Assembly (NCBI RefSeq): GCF_015832195.1
Contig: NC_052046.1
Location: 45,580,473-45,644,472, forward strand
Direction: 5' to 3'
Source of the DNA: Motacilla alba alba
Lineage: Eukaryota > Chordata > Aves > Passeriformes > Motacillidae
DNA length: 64,000 nucleotides
In this document: positions 10,835 to 23,748 of the stretch, piece after piece
Numbering within the stretch: the first letter of the stretch is position 1
Layout of the letters: each line of letters starts with the position of its first letter
Made by a program: the position numbers and the translations under genes
Notes under the pieces: generated by a model
The model's database searches: none
Seen by the model: the letters and a program-made list of their open reading frames with translations, nothing else
Told to the model about the DNA's origin: nothing

Positions 10835-10978
10835 TCAAAAAACAAACAAGCAAACAAAACCCTAAAATACAAAAACAAAACAAACTAACAAAAAACCCAC
10901 ACACACATATACACACACACCAAAAAACCCCAAAACAAAACATAAAGAAAAAATAGACTAAATAACAAAAACTCAACA
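10835..10978. repeat. A/C-only low-complexity tract after CR1
   Basis: About 140 bp almost free of G and T on the plus strand. It is made of CAAAA-like and AACA-like units with an embedded (CA)n run at 10899-10920 (acacacacatatacacacac). It begins exactly where the CR1 tail ends. The minus-strand frame of 61 codons here (rich in C, F and V) is an artefact of this composition. Confidence 0.85.
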
Positions 10979-13404
10979 ACTATATGTTATCCAGCAGGAT
11001 TTTTTTTTTTTTAATAATAAGGATCAGGAATTACTGTGAGCCTCAAAATTTACCATTTGATTTTACAATGAGGCACCACACAGATAAAGCTTGTCAGATC
11101 AGATTTTTTTGGTCATTTGCAGTAGGTATCCACTTCTCACATATTGGAAACTTTTATATAAAACTTTTGGCCCACTTACAAATTAATTGAAAAAAACTCC
11201 AGCAAGTAATTTCTGTCTGACACTCTGCTACTTCTCACTTGACAAGCATTGCCATTCTAATTAATAGATTTACTTTTTAAATGTATATAAGCAGTCAAAC
11301 AAGTGCTGTATCTAGTCTGGCAAAATTTTTGCTGAGCAATTTTAATGTCAAAGTTGTTGAGTGGTTCCTATGCTGAGGAAGAGTGATAATGTTTATATAT
11401 TGATAACAGAAACAGGGTAATATCAAAAATTTGAAGTTACACATTTGGGACTACCATTTCTCAGGAGAAGACTAGAAATGAGACTTTAAAAGGGCTTCCA
11501 TCTATATGGATCAAATCTAACCTTTCTGAAAAGTTGCTGAAGAATTGAGATGTTTAATTCATCTCCTTGGATGCTGCTTTGCATCAGTTTATTTTTATGC
11601 TCAGATCTAAGGGAGTGAAGATGTCAAGTTTCCTGAAAAATAATAAATGGACTCATTAAGTAGGGTTAGTATTGCTTTGGAGAGTTTTAAGCAGCGGAAC
11701 AATTATAAGGTCACCTCTTTATTAATGAATTCTTTCACCAATGCTTTGAAAGACAGGGTTGTTTGTGTCACCATATCTTTCCTAAAATGTTTTGAAGGGA
11801 ATTATTATATGGTGTAAACTATGAGTGCCATATTAGTTTAGATGTGTATTGGATGAGTTACAATCCTTTTAATTCATTTAGACCACATTCTGAAAATACC
11901 CTTCACATCTGCCTACAACTGATCTTACTACTGAACTGAACTCACTACATTTCTCTAAAAGGACCTCTCCTTATATATTAGAAAGTGTTTCTTGTGGACA
12001 ATAACAAACATAAATTACCAGACTATATTAAAATAATGTAAACATCACTGAAGGAGGTATGAAAAAAAATCAAAGGTTAAAACACAGTGTTCATTTCCCA
12101 TAAAACAAGCATTTAATAAAGATAATGGTTTGCATTGTATTTACAATCACAATTAATTGTACTTTTATAAATGCATTTAAATAGAATTTTTTTCTGTAAT
12201 AATGGTTGTTATAATGGTTTTAAAAAAAACCCCAAAAAACTACCTTACATTGCAAAAGAGACAGATGTTTTGGTTGTGAGAAGTCATTAACTCATAACTC
12301 ATCTAGAAAAAGGAGTCTGGGGAGGAGAGAATCAAGGGAAGGAGAGAAGGGGGTGGGAAATGGAGGTGAGGTGCAGTTACTGGCATAGTAATAACACTTT
12401 TCTAAACATCTTATGAGTTACAAATTATGGGTAACTTTTTCTTAATTAACTGTAATGCAGGCAACATCTATATATAACCGAGGGTAAACAATGGAATTAA
12501 TCAGTTTTCCAGATGGAAGACTTCTCTGTTACTTGCAAAGCAGTATATTTTATAATATGCAGCAGCTGAAACTCTGGAGCAGACGATGAAATCCCAGGGG
12601 CTGATCATCGAAAAGGAAGAAAAAGGATTGAGAGATCTGGACAATATCAATGGAGGATGACAAAGCAAGGACAGACTTTGCTCTCAGTTCTTTTGGTGGA
12701 ATTAGCAGGGTAACATCCCTGGAAGTAAAAAGTGAAGGACACCCTTTGAGAAGGGAAAAAGAGAATGGAGATCTGAAGGGAAGCATTCAGAAAGCAGGAC
12801 CTCATTTTGGCAAGAAGGTCTCCTTAGAGACTTTGATGACAACTTCAATAGCTGAAAGCAAAAAGTGGAAATCTGTCTAAAACACTTCAGCTGAAAGGTC
12901 AGATAAGAGGTTTTTAAAATTGTTTTCTTACATAAAAATTACATGTACAGTTTTCATGTTTGAAGTTACAATTTTATTCAGATAGTTTTAGATTAACCAT
13001 GAAGATTCAGTGAGTAGGGACTGGAGAGTGCAGATCCACTTGACAAAACAGACAAGTTAGTCTTCTACATCTTACCCATGAAATGTCATTTACAGATGGA
13101 ATTTTTTATCTCTTCCTCTGAAATATTTTTCTCAGGATTTTGCTTGCTGCTCAGATCTATTTTTTTATCTCTAGTTACATGTTTTAGTTATACCTTCTTG
13201 TTCTTGTGATTTTTGCAAATATTCATAGATTTGCTTTTTCTCTGTCTTCCCACTTTGCTCAACTATATCCAAAACTTATCATTTATCCCAAACCAGACTT
13301 TGATATGTTATATTATATTTACTTGGAGGAGTGAAGACAGGAAAAGAAGAGCAACAAATAGTTAAAGAATATAATTTAATCTCTTTTATTTTTCTTTAAA
13401 CTAG
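10979..13404. other. unique AT-rich sequence
   Basis: No recognised gene or transposon. A purine-rich patch at 12300-12370 has G runs. Two overlapping plus-strand frames at 12556-12660 and 12650-12880 are rich in E, K and D and are described as a finding. Their composition follows from the purine-rich DNA. Confidence 0.5.
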
Positions 13405-13434
13405 GTGCTTCCTTATTCCTCAGACACAAACAAG
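13405..13434 (+). other. candidate 30-nt microexon
   Basis: The acceptor ttatttttctttaaactag (ending 13404) and the donor caag|gtatgt (from 13435) enclose exactly 30 nt. These read as ten codons with no stop (VLPYSSDTNK) in phase 0-0. Alternative use of a second AG at 13422 would leave only about 12 nt. Splice-site quality is good on both sides, but such pairs arise by chance and no neighbouring exon is identified. Confidence 0.15.
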
Positions 13435-16400
13435 GTATGTGAAGAGAAACCTGGTCTTCAGGGCATCTAGATGGCTGTATTAAAGGAATGGAAAACAGCA
13501 TATCAGAAAGTTACCACACATCCCAGTAGACATGCACTGAGTGTAGAATCCTCTTTGCTCATTTTGGCCTTCAATTGCAGCAAGTATTTTGTGCAGCATT
13601 ATAAATGGAAATGAATACATAATTCTATGTATTCATAGAACTCATACTTCATTGACATGCTGTGGGATTTTCTCTATCAATATAAAATATGAGTCTTTGC
13701 ATTTGGCTGAGTTGTACAGTGATTACTTTGAGGACACCACAATCAGGTTTGGAACTTCAATTTGATCAATGGTAAGGCAGTGGTAACAAAATGCACATCT
13801 TCCAGAATTACCACACTTGGGGAATGTTAACAAGGATTTTCACATCTCTTTGTTGAAGTGATAGATAATCAAATTTATTTTAAGAATTTAGCTCTTTTCA
13901 CAGACGGATTTGATCCTGAGGTCTTGATCAAGTATCAAAACATCAAATTCTTTTGTAAAATGGTGTTTTCATTTCAGAGCCAGAAAAACAAACAAAAAAT
14001 CCCCAGATATAAATCCTGGTGCAAGACACCTGGCCATCATATACGGATCTGAAAAATGAAGAAGTGCTTAAAATCGTGGTATCATATAAGCAAAATCTTC
14101 TTTGCAGCTGAAAGACTACACAGACTAATGGGCTTTCTGTTTCCCTCTTTAAAAAGAACAAAACCACAACCCAGTTAATAATTAATGGATGTTGGAAGGC
14201 CTAGGCTGCTAGTGAAGGCTATTGTGATGGCTATTTTCCACCATGTACAGCAGTTCCCTGGCTTAAAGACTCAGCAGATTAAGACACAGCTACGGCTATG
14301 ATAGCCTGAGATAAGTCTGAGTATCAGAACAATCCCTTAAGCAGGATGGCTGTGAGTGGTTCAAAAAGAGAATTATCCTGGGATACATATATTACCTGTG
14401 ACAGTCTTCAGCACTACTTTAGAGAGAACGCTTCAGACATTTGCAAAGGGTAGGATTCCTGTATAGCAAGTGAAAACTGTTCAGATCAGCCCTTTGCTCT
14501 TGCTTCTGTAATCTGCTGCATTTCCTGTTGCTTCTGTTTCTAATATTGAGTTTTCCCTGCACATACAATTTTTAGAGTATTCCTGGTGACAGTCACAGAA
14601 CTGACACGGTGCACTCAGAACTTTCTCACTCTTAAGCCAAAATGAAGATATACAGGACATATTGCTGAGGAGATGCAGGATATGTTATTGTGTCAGCTGC
14701 TGTAAGTAAAATGAACATTAGTTTAAGACAATTTAAATTGGGTTTTTTCCCAATCATAGGCTTCTGCAAGAGCAGCATATTCCTGTGTCTCTGATAGTAC
14801 AAAAATGTTTCAAAGCAGGATTTTACAGTTGTTAAATGTTGAGCAAAAACAAAGGAGGACTTTTTTTTTCTTTCTTTCTACTCTATTAACTTCCCTTTCT
14901 TGCATATGTTAATTTCAGCAAAAAGCTTCAATATATATTGTCAAACCAGATACTACATGGAGCACTCAGTGTTCAAACTGGTTTCTTCACTCCTCCCTGT
15001 TTTCTCCACATGCAAAATTTTGTTGTGAGTGAGGAATACTTCATTCATCCATTTCACTAGGCTTTCTAAAGCTAGACAGATGCAATGCTGTAGGATAAAA
15101 ACTGTGCTTTAGAATTAATGTAAGGAAATTACAAGGTTTTTGTCTGTGTAAAAAAAGGCAGTTTATAAAGGTAAAGATTTGTTCATCACACACCACTAGA
15201 ATAAAAATTCAGATTACATACAATTAAAAAAGTTATTTTCAAACATAAGTTTTTCTTTTGTTGTCTTATGTTAAACTGAGATATATGTATATTCAAATTC
15301 AGCAAGCTCCTGCCATTTGGTTTCAAACCTGGCACAACCTACTTGCATTTAGTTATAGTACTGAAATCTTAGGATACAGTACAAATCTCTTCTTTGAAAA
15401 AAGTTCTTGCGTCTCTCCAGCCTCTCTGCCCCAGAATATTTTTGGGCACAGTACTTCACTGATGCTTTAAGAAAGCAGTTATGCCTTTGAATGCTATGTT
15501 TCTTCCTCTGGGATGTGAGTATCACAACACATAAAGCTTGTCCATTTACATAGCAAAAAGAGAGGAGTTGCTGTAACCTTTATGTAAGTTCTTGGCATTA
15601 TTTACTTAGTTTATATATACATGGCTTAATATAGCAGTAGTAGAAATACAGATAAAATTTGTGTTTAAGCAAAACGTGTTTCAGAGGTGATGGCCCTATG
15701 CTTAAACTATTTTAGACTAAGTTTGAAAAGTAGACAGAAGCTATGATTAAGTGAGAAACTATTTGATTTTCATGTAATATTGCTTGGTCTAACAGCTTAA
15801 AAGGTTGTCATCAGCTTGATTCTTTCAAGGTGAAGTGCATTATTCTCTCTGGTGTAGATAATTTCCCTCTGAGTGATGAAAAAACTGGGATTTTTTTGTG
15901 AAGAAGGGCAGGTACAGCAAAAAATATCAAGAGGAAATCTAGCTTTTTGTTACCTTTCTTAAAAGGTAAGAGAGGCAAACTGCCAGTAAATAAACATTTA
16001 CATCTCTGCTTTATAGGGCCCATCCCAAACTGCGATGGAATAAAAATTACCTTTAAACCACAATTTCCTTCAAACAGCAGATCAGAACCCTTATTGAAAC
16101 AGAAGCATTGTCTTTGAAGCAATATTGTATCTCTCTGTTTCACAGTCTATTTCCTGATGATAACTCTCTCTCAACAGGTTTTTCTCTACAGACTAAAAGA
16201 AACATGTGTTCAACACTCCTGCTATGTACAACTTGTTCTGACCTGAAGCGTTTCATTCTTGAAGGATTTGCAAGATGAGGGTTTTTTATTCACAGATTAT
16301 ATCCTTCCAACCATATCAAACTGAATTTGCTATTGATTTGATTTATAAAAAGGTAATCTTAAACATGTCTGATGTATTTAAACCATCTAAGTATTTGAGA

Positions 16401-16959
16401 TTTGTTGAGTCTCAGATTCTTCTTCAAATGTTTTTTTGCCCAATGGCTTCCTGTGCCAGACTTCCTGGCTTCTTCTACCCTTGATTCTGTTGCCTTCAGT
16501 TTCCTACCAAGATGATTTGTTACTGTACTTATATATTTCAGATTAACTTTTGACCACAAGGTGAAATATTTCTGAACAAAATCTCTGTAGATAACTTACA
16601 AAACTTTTTGTATGGTATGGATTTCTTGGATGGTATGAATTATTTGAAATAATTTTAAACTAAAGCAAATTGAATTGCTTTGATTTTTCTTTTTTTTTTA
16701 ATATTTCAATGTGAGGCAATGTTTTTAGTTTTGGCAAGACTGAATTATTTTTTTAGCAAATAGTATTAGATTTATCTCTTCAATTTCTGCAGCAAAACAA
16801 ATGTAAAAAAGAGCTTCCCTGTTTGTTTATTTTTTTTAACAGAGACTTGAGCTTTTAATCCCTACTCAATATACTAGACATAAAATGAAGTTTCCTATTG
16901 AAAAACATTTAAAACTATATTCACAGCTAGGTCTTCTTCCTGGGCTGGCCCCCATACAA
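13435..16959. other. unique AT-rich sequence
   Basis: I recognise no gene or transposon. A strong acceptor (aacaggtttttctctacag, ending 16191) opens a 28-codon frame to a TGA at 16276-16278 and is listed as a weak exon candidate. Confidence 0.5.
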
Positions 16960-18690
16960 CAAAATCATAGAGTTGCAAAATGGGTAAGGTTGGAAGAGAT
17001 CACAGTGGGTCATCTGGTCACCACAGTGGTTCATCTGGCCCAACCTCACTGCTCAAGCATGGTCATCCCAGAGCACATGGCACAGGATTGTGTCCAAATG
17101 TTTCTTGAAAATCTCCAGTGAGAGAGACTTCACATCTCTGAGCAGCCTGTTCCAGTGCTCAGTCATTCATACAGTAAAGTTCTTCCTCATGTTCAGGTGA
17201 AATTTCCTGTGCAACATTTGCTTGTCCTGTTGCTTGGCACCATTGAGGAGACCCTAGTTCCATCCTCTTTACATGCTCTCTTCAGATGTCCCTTATAGAC
17301 ATTGATAAAATCCCCTCTCAGCTCTCTCTTCTCAAAGATGAACAGGCCTGGCTCCCTCAGCCTTTCCTCATAGAAGAGATGCTTCAGTCTCCTCACCATC
17401 TTTGTTGCCCTCCACTAGACCTGCTGCAGAAGCTGCATGTCTCTCTTGTCCTGAGGAGCCCAGAAATGGACACAGCACTCCAGATGTGCCTCACCAGGGC
17501 TGAACAGAAAGATAGGATCACCTCCCTCAACCTGCAGGCAATGTTCTTCCTAACGCATCCCAAGATCCCATTGGCCTTGGCCCCCAGGACACAGTGCTGG
17601 CTCATGGAAAGCTTGTTTTCCACCACAACCCCAGGTCCTTCTCTAAAGAGCTGCTTTACAGCACATCAGCCCTGGCCTCTGGTGGTGCCTGAGGATGCTC
17701 CTCTCCAGATGCAGGACCCTGCATTTATCTTCTTTGAATTTCAGAAGTTTCTTCTCTTTCCCATCCCCTCAGCCTGTCAAAGGTCCTTCTGAAGAGCTGT
17801 ACATCCCTCTGGGGTATCAGCCACTGCTCCCAGCTCTGTGGCATCAGTGGACTTACTGAGGAGGCATCTGCCCATTCATCCAAGTCATTGATGAACACAA
17901 TAAACAACACTGGGAACAGTATGGGGGACACTGAGGGACACCACCTGTGACAGGCCTCCAATCAGACACTCTGCCATTGACTACAACACTCTGGGAGCTG
18001 CTATTTAGCCAGTTCTTATTACACCTCACTGTCCACTCACCCAATCCAAACTTTCTAAGTTTGCCTAAGAGGATGTTTGGTGAGAGAGTGTCAGAAGCCT
18101 TGCTGAAGTCAAGGTAGACCGTATCCATGGCTCTCACCCTGTCCATCCAGGTAGTTTTTCATTGTAGAAAGCAATCAGATTGATCAAGAATGTTTTATGT
18201 TGGTTAATCCATGCTGACTGCTTCTGATAACCTTCTTGCCATTTATGTGGATATTGACAGCCTCCAGAGTGAAGCACTCCATCCTTTCTGAAGATTTAGG
18301 GGAGGCTGACTAGCTGGTAGTCACCTGGGTCCTTCTTGTCTTTGTTGAAGGCTGGTGTGATATTTACTTAATTTCAGACTTCAGGCACCTTTCTGGATCA
18401 CCACAACCTTTCAAAAAGGATCATGAGCAGCATCTCAGCATTTCTGGATGCATTCTTTAGGGACCAAGGATTTTTAGGTATCTGGTTTGCCTAGATGTTC
18501 TCTCCAGGTGAACCCAACTCCCCCTGACAAAGGGAAAGTCCCTTCCAACATATTCCTTTACTCTGGTCTCCTGAGTCAAGGATTCCTGAGGGCTGATTCT
18601 GTCACTGAAGACCAATCCAAAGCAGGTGCTCAGTAACTCTGTCTTCTCTGTGTTCTCATAACATGGTCCCCTTTGCATTTAGTTGTGGGC
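16960..18690 (-). mobile_element. CR1 LINE, about 1.7 kb, with reverse-transcriptase remnants
   Basis: The element lies on the minus strand, with its 3' end at 16960 (aaaatcatagagttgcaaaa is the complement of the CR1 tail). Translated on the minus strand, 18340-18280 gives ITPAFNKDKKDPGDYQLVSL, the RT motif usually read as VTPIYKKG...GNYRPVSLTS. The stretch 18146-17940 gives VYLDFSKASDTLSPNILL, then KLRKFGLGEWTV, then WRPVTGGVPQ, and 17925-17880 gives VLFIVFINDLDEWAD. This is the core of the CR1 reverse transcriptase. The FADD-type catalytic block is not readable, and frameshifts split the domain over several frames, so it is dead. The copy runs into sequence matching the upstream part of RT and is truncated at about 18690. 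The plus-strand frame of 168 codons (17286-17792) is antisense to it. Confidence 0.92.
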
Positions 18691-19509
18691 CCACATCAAT
18701 ACTATTATACTAGCCACTATAAAGCTGCAGAAACTTACATAATTAAATCTGACCACTTTATGATAATTTGTCCAGATTAAAGCTAAACAAGTGATAGGAA
18801 TTGTCTTTTAAGGCCATATGAGCCACTTCAGACACGTAAGCTCTTACTACTCCTAGAAGTGAAGGCTACTATTGGCTTCACGCTGTGATTTTACTCTATA
18901 AACCTTCTTGTATCTTGACAGTGGTTTTGTATCAGTATTCTCAGACATAGTAGGAATGCTGGTTATTTTATACTTTCCCAGAGGTGAGATTCTCTGGTCT
19001 CTCATCATGATTCCTATTTCCTCGTAGAAATACATTATTGTGCTCTGCAGGCCAAGGATAACACAGGTCCTTACCTCATAGGTGAGTGCTAAATCACAAA
19101 TGTAGCTATGGCTTTCCACTGAAGAATTAGCAAGGGAGTATCTATTTAATGTATATAACAGTGTAAATCTAAACATAGATGGGAATTTCCAAAATGTGTC
19201 TCACAAACTACCAGAAGATGGTTAAATAGCCCAGTATCCCATCATCACTTGAGCAGTGGATCTGTTTTATTTAAAATATGATGGATTTAGATGAATGCTA
19301 CTTTGATTCATTCACAAGTGCTTACACAGGTCAAAAGCAAAAGTAACTCCCTACCTGCACCCCTTCATTTTGATTTTTATCACTTGAGATACTAGTTCAT
19401 TTTCTCACAAAAATCTATTTTAAATTACTTTAGGCAGACTGATGAGCTCAGGAGAATTGTTGTCACATAACGTTTTCAATTAATTATTATCTCTGCTGCT
19501 TCTCTGCAG
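18691..19509. other. unique sequence
   Basis: No recognised gene or repeat. A tiny segment at 19051-19081 is bounded by an acceptor-like (tattgtgctctgcag) and a donor-like (ATAG|gtgagt) site. At 31 nt it is too small to judge. Confidence 0.45.
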
Positions 19510-19629
19510 GCTTTGCCAGGAGAGGATGGTATTAGCCTTTGCTTGTCAGACAGACAACATGCACAACACAAACACAAACTGCTTTCCAAAGATCCAGATG
19601 TTATTTGTGCAGCAGAAAGGGTACAGTGA
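19510..19629 (+). other. candidate terminal exon, 39 codons, unknown protein
   Basis: A strong acceptor with a long pyrimidine tract (tctctgctgcttctctgcag, ending 19509) opens a phase-0 frame. It reads ALPGEDGISLCLSDRQ, then HKHKLLSKDPDVICAAERVQ, and stops with TGA at 19627-19629. The composition looks protein-like (acidic, basic and Cys residues mixed). No polyadenylation context or upstream exon was identified, and I do not recognise the peptide. An lncRNA exon or chance is equally possible. Confidence 0.18.
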
Positions 19630-20319
19630 TAGATAGGTAAACATGAAATAAAAAAACAGATGACAGGTCAAGCCAAAACTCCACAGTCCCTGAATTTTAC
19701 AGAGTCACTCATAGCAGCCTGTGTTTACTATTCCTTCCAGTCTGCTGCAGTGCTGCTACATTAGGAAATGAAATCTTAACCTTTGCAAGTGGACAGTAAT
19801 TTCCAGTCTTTCTAAAAAGCATCCATCCCTTTCAGCTCTGCAACTCCCAGTTCACATCAGTCCCATTAAAGGTCAGTGCAATAGCTTGTCAAGTTTGTAA
19901 CTTGATTATGCAGTATAGAGCATTTAAAACCCCACTGCTGACTATCAAAACACAGGCAGTAGAAAGAAAACTCAAATATTTTTGAATGAAGAGTAGCAAA
20001 TTAATTGAAGAAATAATGTTCTGCTTCTCGACACTTGCTGAGCTAAAGAAGAAGCTAAATTATAACAGAAATAATTATAAAATAATTATCTACAATTACA
20101 AGTAATTTTTTTTCAGAGCACAAGAAATAGGAATACATGAACAATCATTCATAGTTTATTTACAGCTTTATCCTCCAATGAATCTGCATCAAAACACATA
20201 TGACCAAAGTAAAACCAGAATGGAAGAATATAAAAACAGGGATGTTAGGAAACCACTGTCTAAATAAGTCAAAAGATGCCAAATAATTGTAGGATTTTTA
20301 AAAATTCCATTAAGGTGAC
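19630..20319. other. unique sequence
   Basis: I see nothing identifiable; AT-rich single-copy-looking DNA. Confidence 0.45.
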
Positions 20320-20800
20320 CACAGAGTCACAGAACAGAATATGTTGGAAGGGATATCTGCAGGTCATCTGCTTCAAACACCTCATTTGGACTGGTTAGAT
20401 GGGCTGTGATCAGTCGCATTCTGGATATCTTCAAGGATGAAAAGAGTCTCTGGGCCCCTTGACATCCTCCCAGAGAAAAGCTTATGTGTGTTCAATCAGA
20501 ATTTCTCTTCTCACAGTTTTTGTTTATTTCCTATCCTTCTAGCACTGCAGACCTTAAAGGAGAGTATCATTCCATCTTTTCTATATTTGCCATTACTGAA
20601 GACTGCAATGAAATTTCCCCATTACACTTCTCTTATCCTGGCTGAACAAACCCAGCTCACTGTCAGCCTCTTCTCATGACAATTGCCTCATCTAGGGGGC
20701 CATTGTGAGACTCACTTCAGTTTTTCATTGCCATGTTCCCCTGCACCATGGAACTCAAAACTGGACACAACAGTACAAATGTGACTTCCTATTTTGGGTT
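20320..20800 (-). mobile_element. CR1 LINE 3' fragment, strongly diverged
   Basis: The complement of the CR1 tail is at the left edge (acagagtcacagaacagaat, then gttggaagggat). After it come the minus-strand CR1 3' UTR and RT-tail phrases in decayed form: ggctgaacaaacccagctca, then gccattgtgagactcac, and gaactcaaaactggacacaa, whose usual form is agaactggacacagcactcc. The right boundary is approximate. Confidence 0.75.
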
Positions 20801-23190
20801 TGCAATCAACGCTTAGGTGAATTCTCTCTTGTTTGCAATAGGGCAAAATGGAGCTTAGTAATAAAGCAGTTTCTAAGTTAAAAAGTTTGAATGTTCTGTA
20901 TTTCCATGCATATTGGCTGTAAATGGTCAATGCATAGGTGCTTGTGCTGCAAGAATCACTTTGGTTCACAAAAGTTTCTCTCGGTATTTGGGTGTGCCTA
21001 ATAATAATAATATTTGTATGTGCCTTAATTTCATGTGCTTGATGTCATCTTTTTTTTCTAGAAGGAAATTTTTACAAGAGCATATTTGCCGTGTGATGTC
21101 TGTACAAATCATCACTAAAAACTGCCATCTTTTGGGACATTTTCAGTTGATTCCTCTGTCAGAAGTCTGTGCTTTTGCAATCCACTGTTTTGCTGTAGAG
21201 AGTGCTATAGATATAAAAATTAAATTCAGTACCAATCATACATACCCTGTCATACTGGCACCCTTAAATTACATCACAAATTGTGTACCTTTCTTTGCCA
21301 GATAATCTGGAACCAATCAGAAATAGGAAAGCAGAGAAAGTAAAGAGTTGTTTTGGTTTTGTCATACTTCTTCTGTGTCAAGCACAGATTTAAAATAAAA
21401 AAGAAGCTATTTTTGAGGATCATCTTTTAGCTCCTTGGTTCTGGGTATCTCCAACCTGCAAGATATTTCAAATTCCTGTACATGGCATTAGGATGGTACA
21501 ATTCTATTATAACAAAATAATTTCTGAATTAATTCCTTTTCCTTTTTGCACACTTGAGTGTAGAACAGGACCTTGAAAGAAAGGGTTGGATGACAAAAAT
21601 ATTGTCTGACTGGGAAAGGAGAGAAGGAGGCAGGGAAAGACTGGGAAAGAGAGAGGAATTTCTTATTTTTCTTACTTTTTTTTTTTTTTTTTTACCCACA
21701 GTAGCAAGAGTTATCAGGATTGGCTGCCATGGGTATGCTTCCAACTCAATTCTAGAATCCTTCTCCTGTCTGGACTTGAGTGTACCATTTAATCCTCCTA
21801 AAACAAGAACAAACATGTCTTTACAGAGGTAATACTTTAAGCCTTAGGAATATCTATATGAGTGATACAGGGCACAACACTAGCTCTTTCCAGCTATGAA
21901 ATATCTGTGTCATTATATGTGAAAATCTGTGCACTGCAGTCAGGAATGTCTGTTAGAGCTCAGAAAGTGGCTTTTTACTTTGTGGACCATGTAAAACATC
22001 TGCGACCCTTGTGAAATTATTTTAAACCTTTAATTTTTCCTCATTTATTTGAACACATATATTTTAGAGAAATTTAGGACAATACTTATACAGAGCAATA
22101 CCCATGTTATTTTAGGTATCTCTTTTTTTTTAGAATTACAGATTATGAAACAAAAATTTAAACACCTGTAGTAAATAGAATTTAAAAGTAGTTCCTGCCT
22201 TTTAATTTTGTGGGGATTTCTTAAAAAAGATCTGTCATGCAGCAGTAATATAGTAATATTATAAACCATTTTTTAAAAGGGAAAGTAAAGCTAGAGGTAT
22301 TGCACCATGATGATAAATTAAAGAGTAAAAAAGGATAATTAACCACCTAGAGATACACATAAGTCTCTATTTGACTTTTGATGGTGTCTGCATAGGTAAT
22401 TTTGGGAATAAATGGAGATAATATGCCTTAGTATATTATCAAGTGCTGAAGAACTTAGAAAGTTCTTTAGGACTTGACCTTCATGGTTAGGCAACAACCT
22501 TTACTTTTTTTTTTTTCAATCCATGAATTAATATTATCTTGAATATCAGCTGCAATGACAAGGACCTCAAACAGTGTTACAGTTCAGCTAGATCAGATCA
22601 ATTACTTTTCAGTGAAGGTAGGATAGTATTTTCAAAAGCCCCACAGTTCTACTTCTGAAAAAATTTCTGAACTTGGAAGTTCAAATCTCACTGAAATGTA
22701 ACACAAATCCTATTTATTTCAGAGGTATTTGAAAGTTTGCTTATTTAGCTTCCAATTCTTCAGAGATACCCAAGTGCCAGTGTCTCACAGGTTTCAGTGG
22801 AAGATCGCTAGTCATCCAAATGGTTTTAAGCAGAGTAGTAGAGGAGGTGGTCTTTGCTGAAAATCAGATAGAGACTGCTTTGAAAATTACATACGTCCCA
22901 ACAAGAAAGTTCCCCAAAGCAGTGTGAAAAGAAATAGTAGGAAAAACAAACTATTCTTCTAAAAACAAGTAACCTAGCACCAGCTGCCACGTAGAGAAAT
23001 AAATAGTTTTTGTCTTTGTTGTAATGCAATCTTTTGTCCTAGCTGAGCTGTGTCAGGACACCTTCAGTTACAGCTCTGCAGTGAATTTAGTTACACCTTC
23101 TACAAACAGCAGAGCAAAGGAAAATACCTAAATCATTTACATTAGCTAAAACTCCCCTAGCAGAGGGAAGATGCGGGGTTTTTAATCAGT
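20801..23190. other. unique AT-rich sequence with poly-T tracts
   Basis: I recognise no gene or transposon. A poly-T run lies at about 21677-21693, and a shorter one at 22507-22517. The minus-strand poly-K stretch of a local open frame is simply this T run. The 130-codon plus-strand frame at 20913-21305 has no recognisable domain. Confidence 0.5.
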
Positions 23191-23748
23191 TACTGGGTCT
23201 GTCTGGGGTAGAGTTGGTTTTCTTGACGTCACCTCCTATGATGCTAGATCATGCATATATGACCCTGCACTCTGAGCAGCATTGACAACAGACCCTTTTT
23301 CTAGATATTGCTAGAGTGTCTTAGAGTGCCAAGTGCTTCTCTGTTTCCCACTCTCTCTCTCTCTCTCTCTCTCTTGCTCTCTTTTCCAGGCAAGTAGACT
23401 GAGGACAGGCAAGAGAGTGGTAGAGGACATAGACAGGACAGCTAATCCACAGTGATCAGAGGGTATCTCACAGTTATACATAACATCATGCTCAGCAATT
23501 AAACTGAAAAGATGTTTTCCAGCATCACCCTTGTTTGGGGATTGATTGAACACCAGGTGGCTAATGGTGTGTGATGTTCTTGCATCACTTGAATTTTTGC
23601 CATATTTTGTTTCCTTTCTCCAGTCCACCTATTAAACTGTCTTAATCACAAGTTTTTTTATTTCTGCCTTTCTGAACCTCTCCCCTGTTCTGCTGTAAGA
23701 AGTGAGTGAGCAGCTGGATGGGCCTGTGCTGCCCACTAGGTTTAACGC
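23191..23748 (+). mobile_element. decayed LTR of an endogenous retrovirus
   Basis: This matches, with much divergence, an LTR type I recognise from bird genomes whose other copy here is at 49658. It opens with ttactgggtctgtctggggt and agagttggttttctt, continues to gagcagcattgacaac and atcatgctcagcaattaa. It then has the 3' part acctattaaactgtctt and closes near gtttaacgct. The internal order and spacing agree with the family, and the middle is replaced or expanded by a CT microsatellite. No target-site duplication is recognisable. No retroviral coding sequence adjoins. Confidence 0.65.
23351..23374. repeat. (CT)12 microsatellite
   Basis: Twelve uninterrupted CT units, inside the decayed LTR. 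Confidence 0.95.

Noticed and set aside
17286..17792. 168-codon plus-strand open frame
   Set aside because: It is antisense to the CR1 reverse-transcriptase region on the minus strand and has no independent coding signal.
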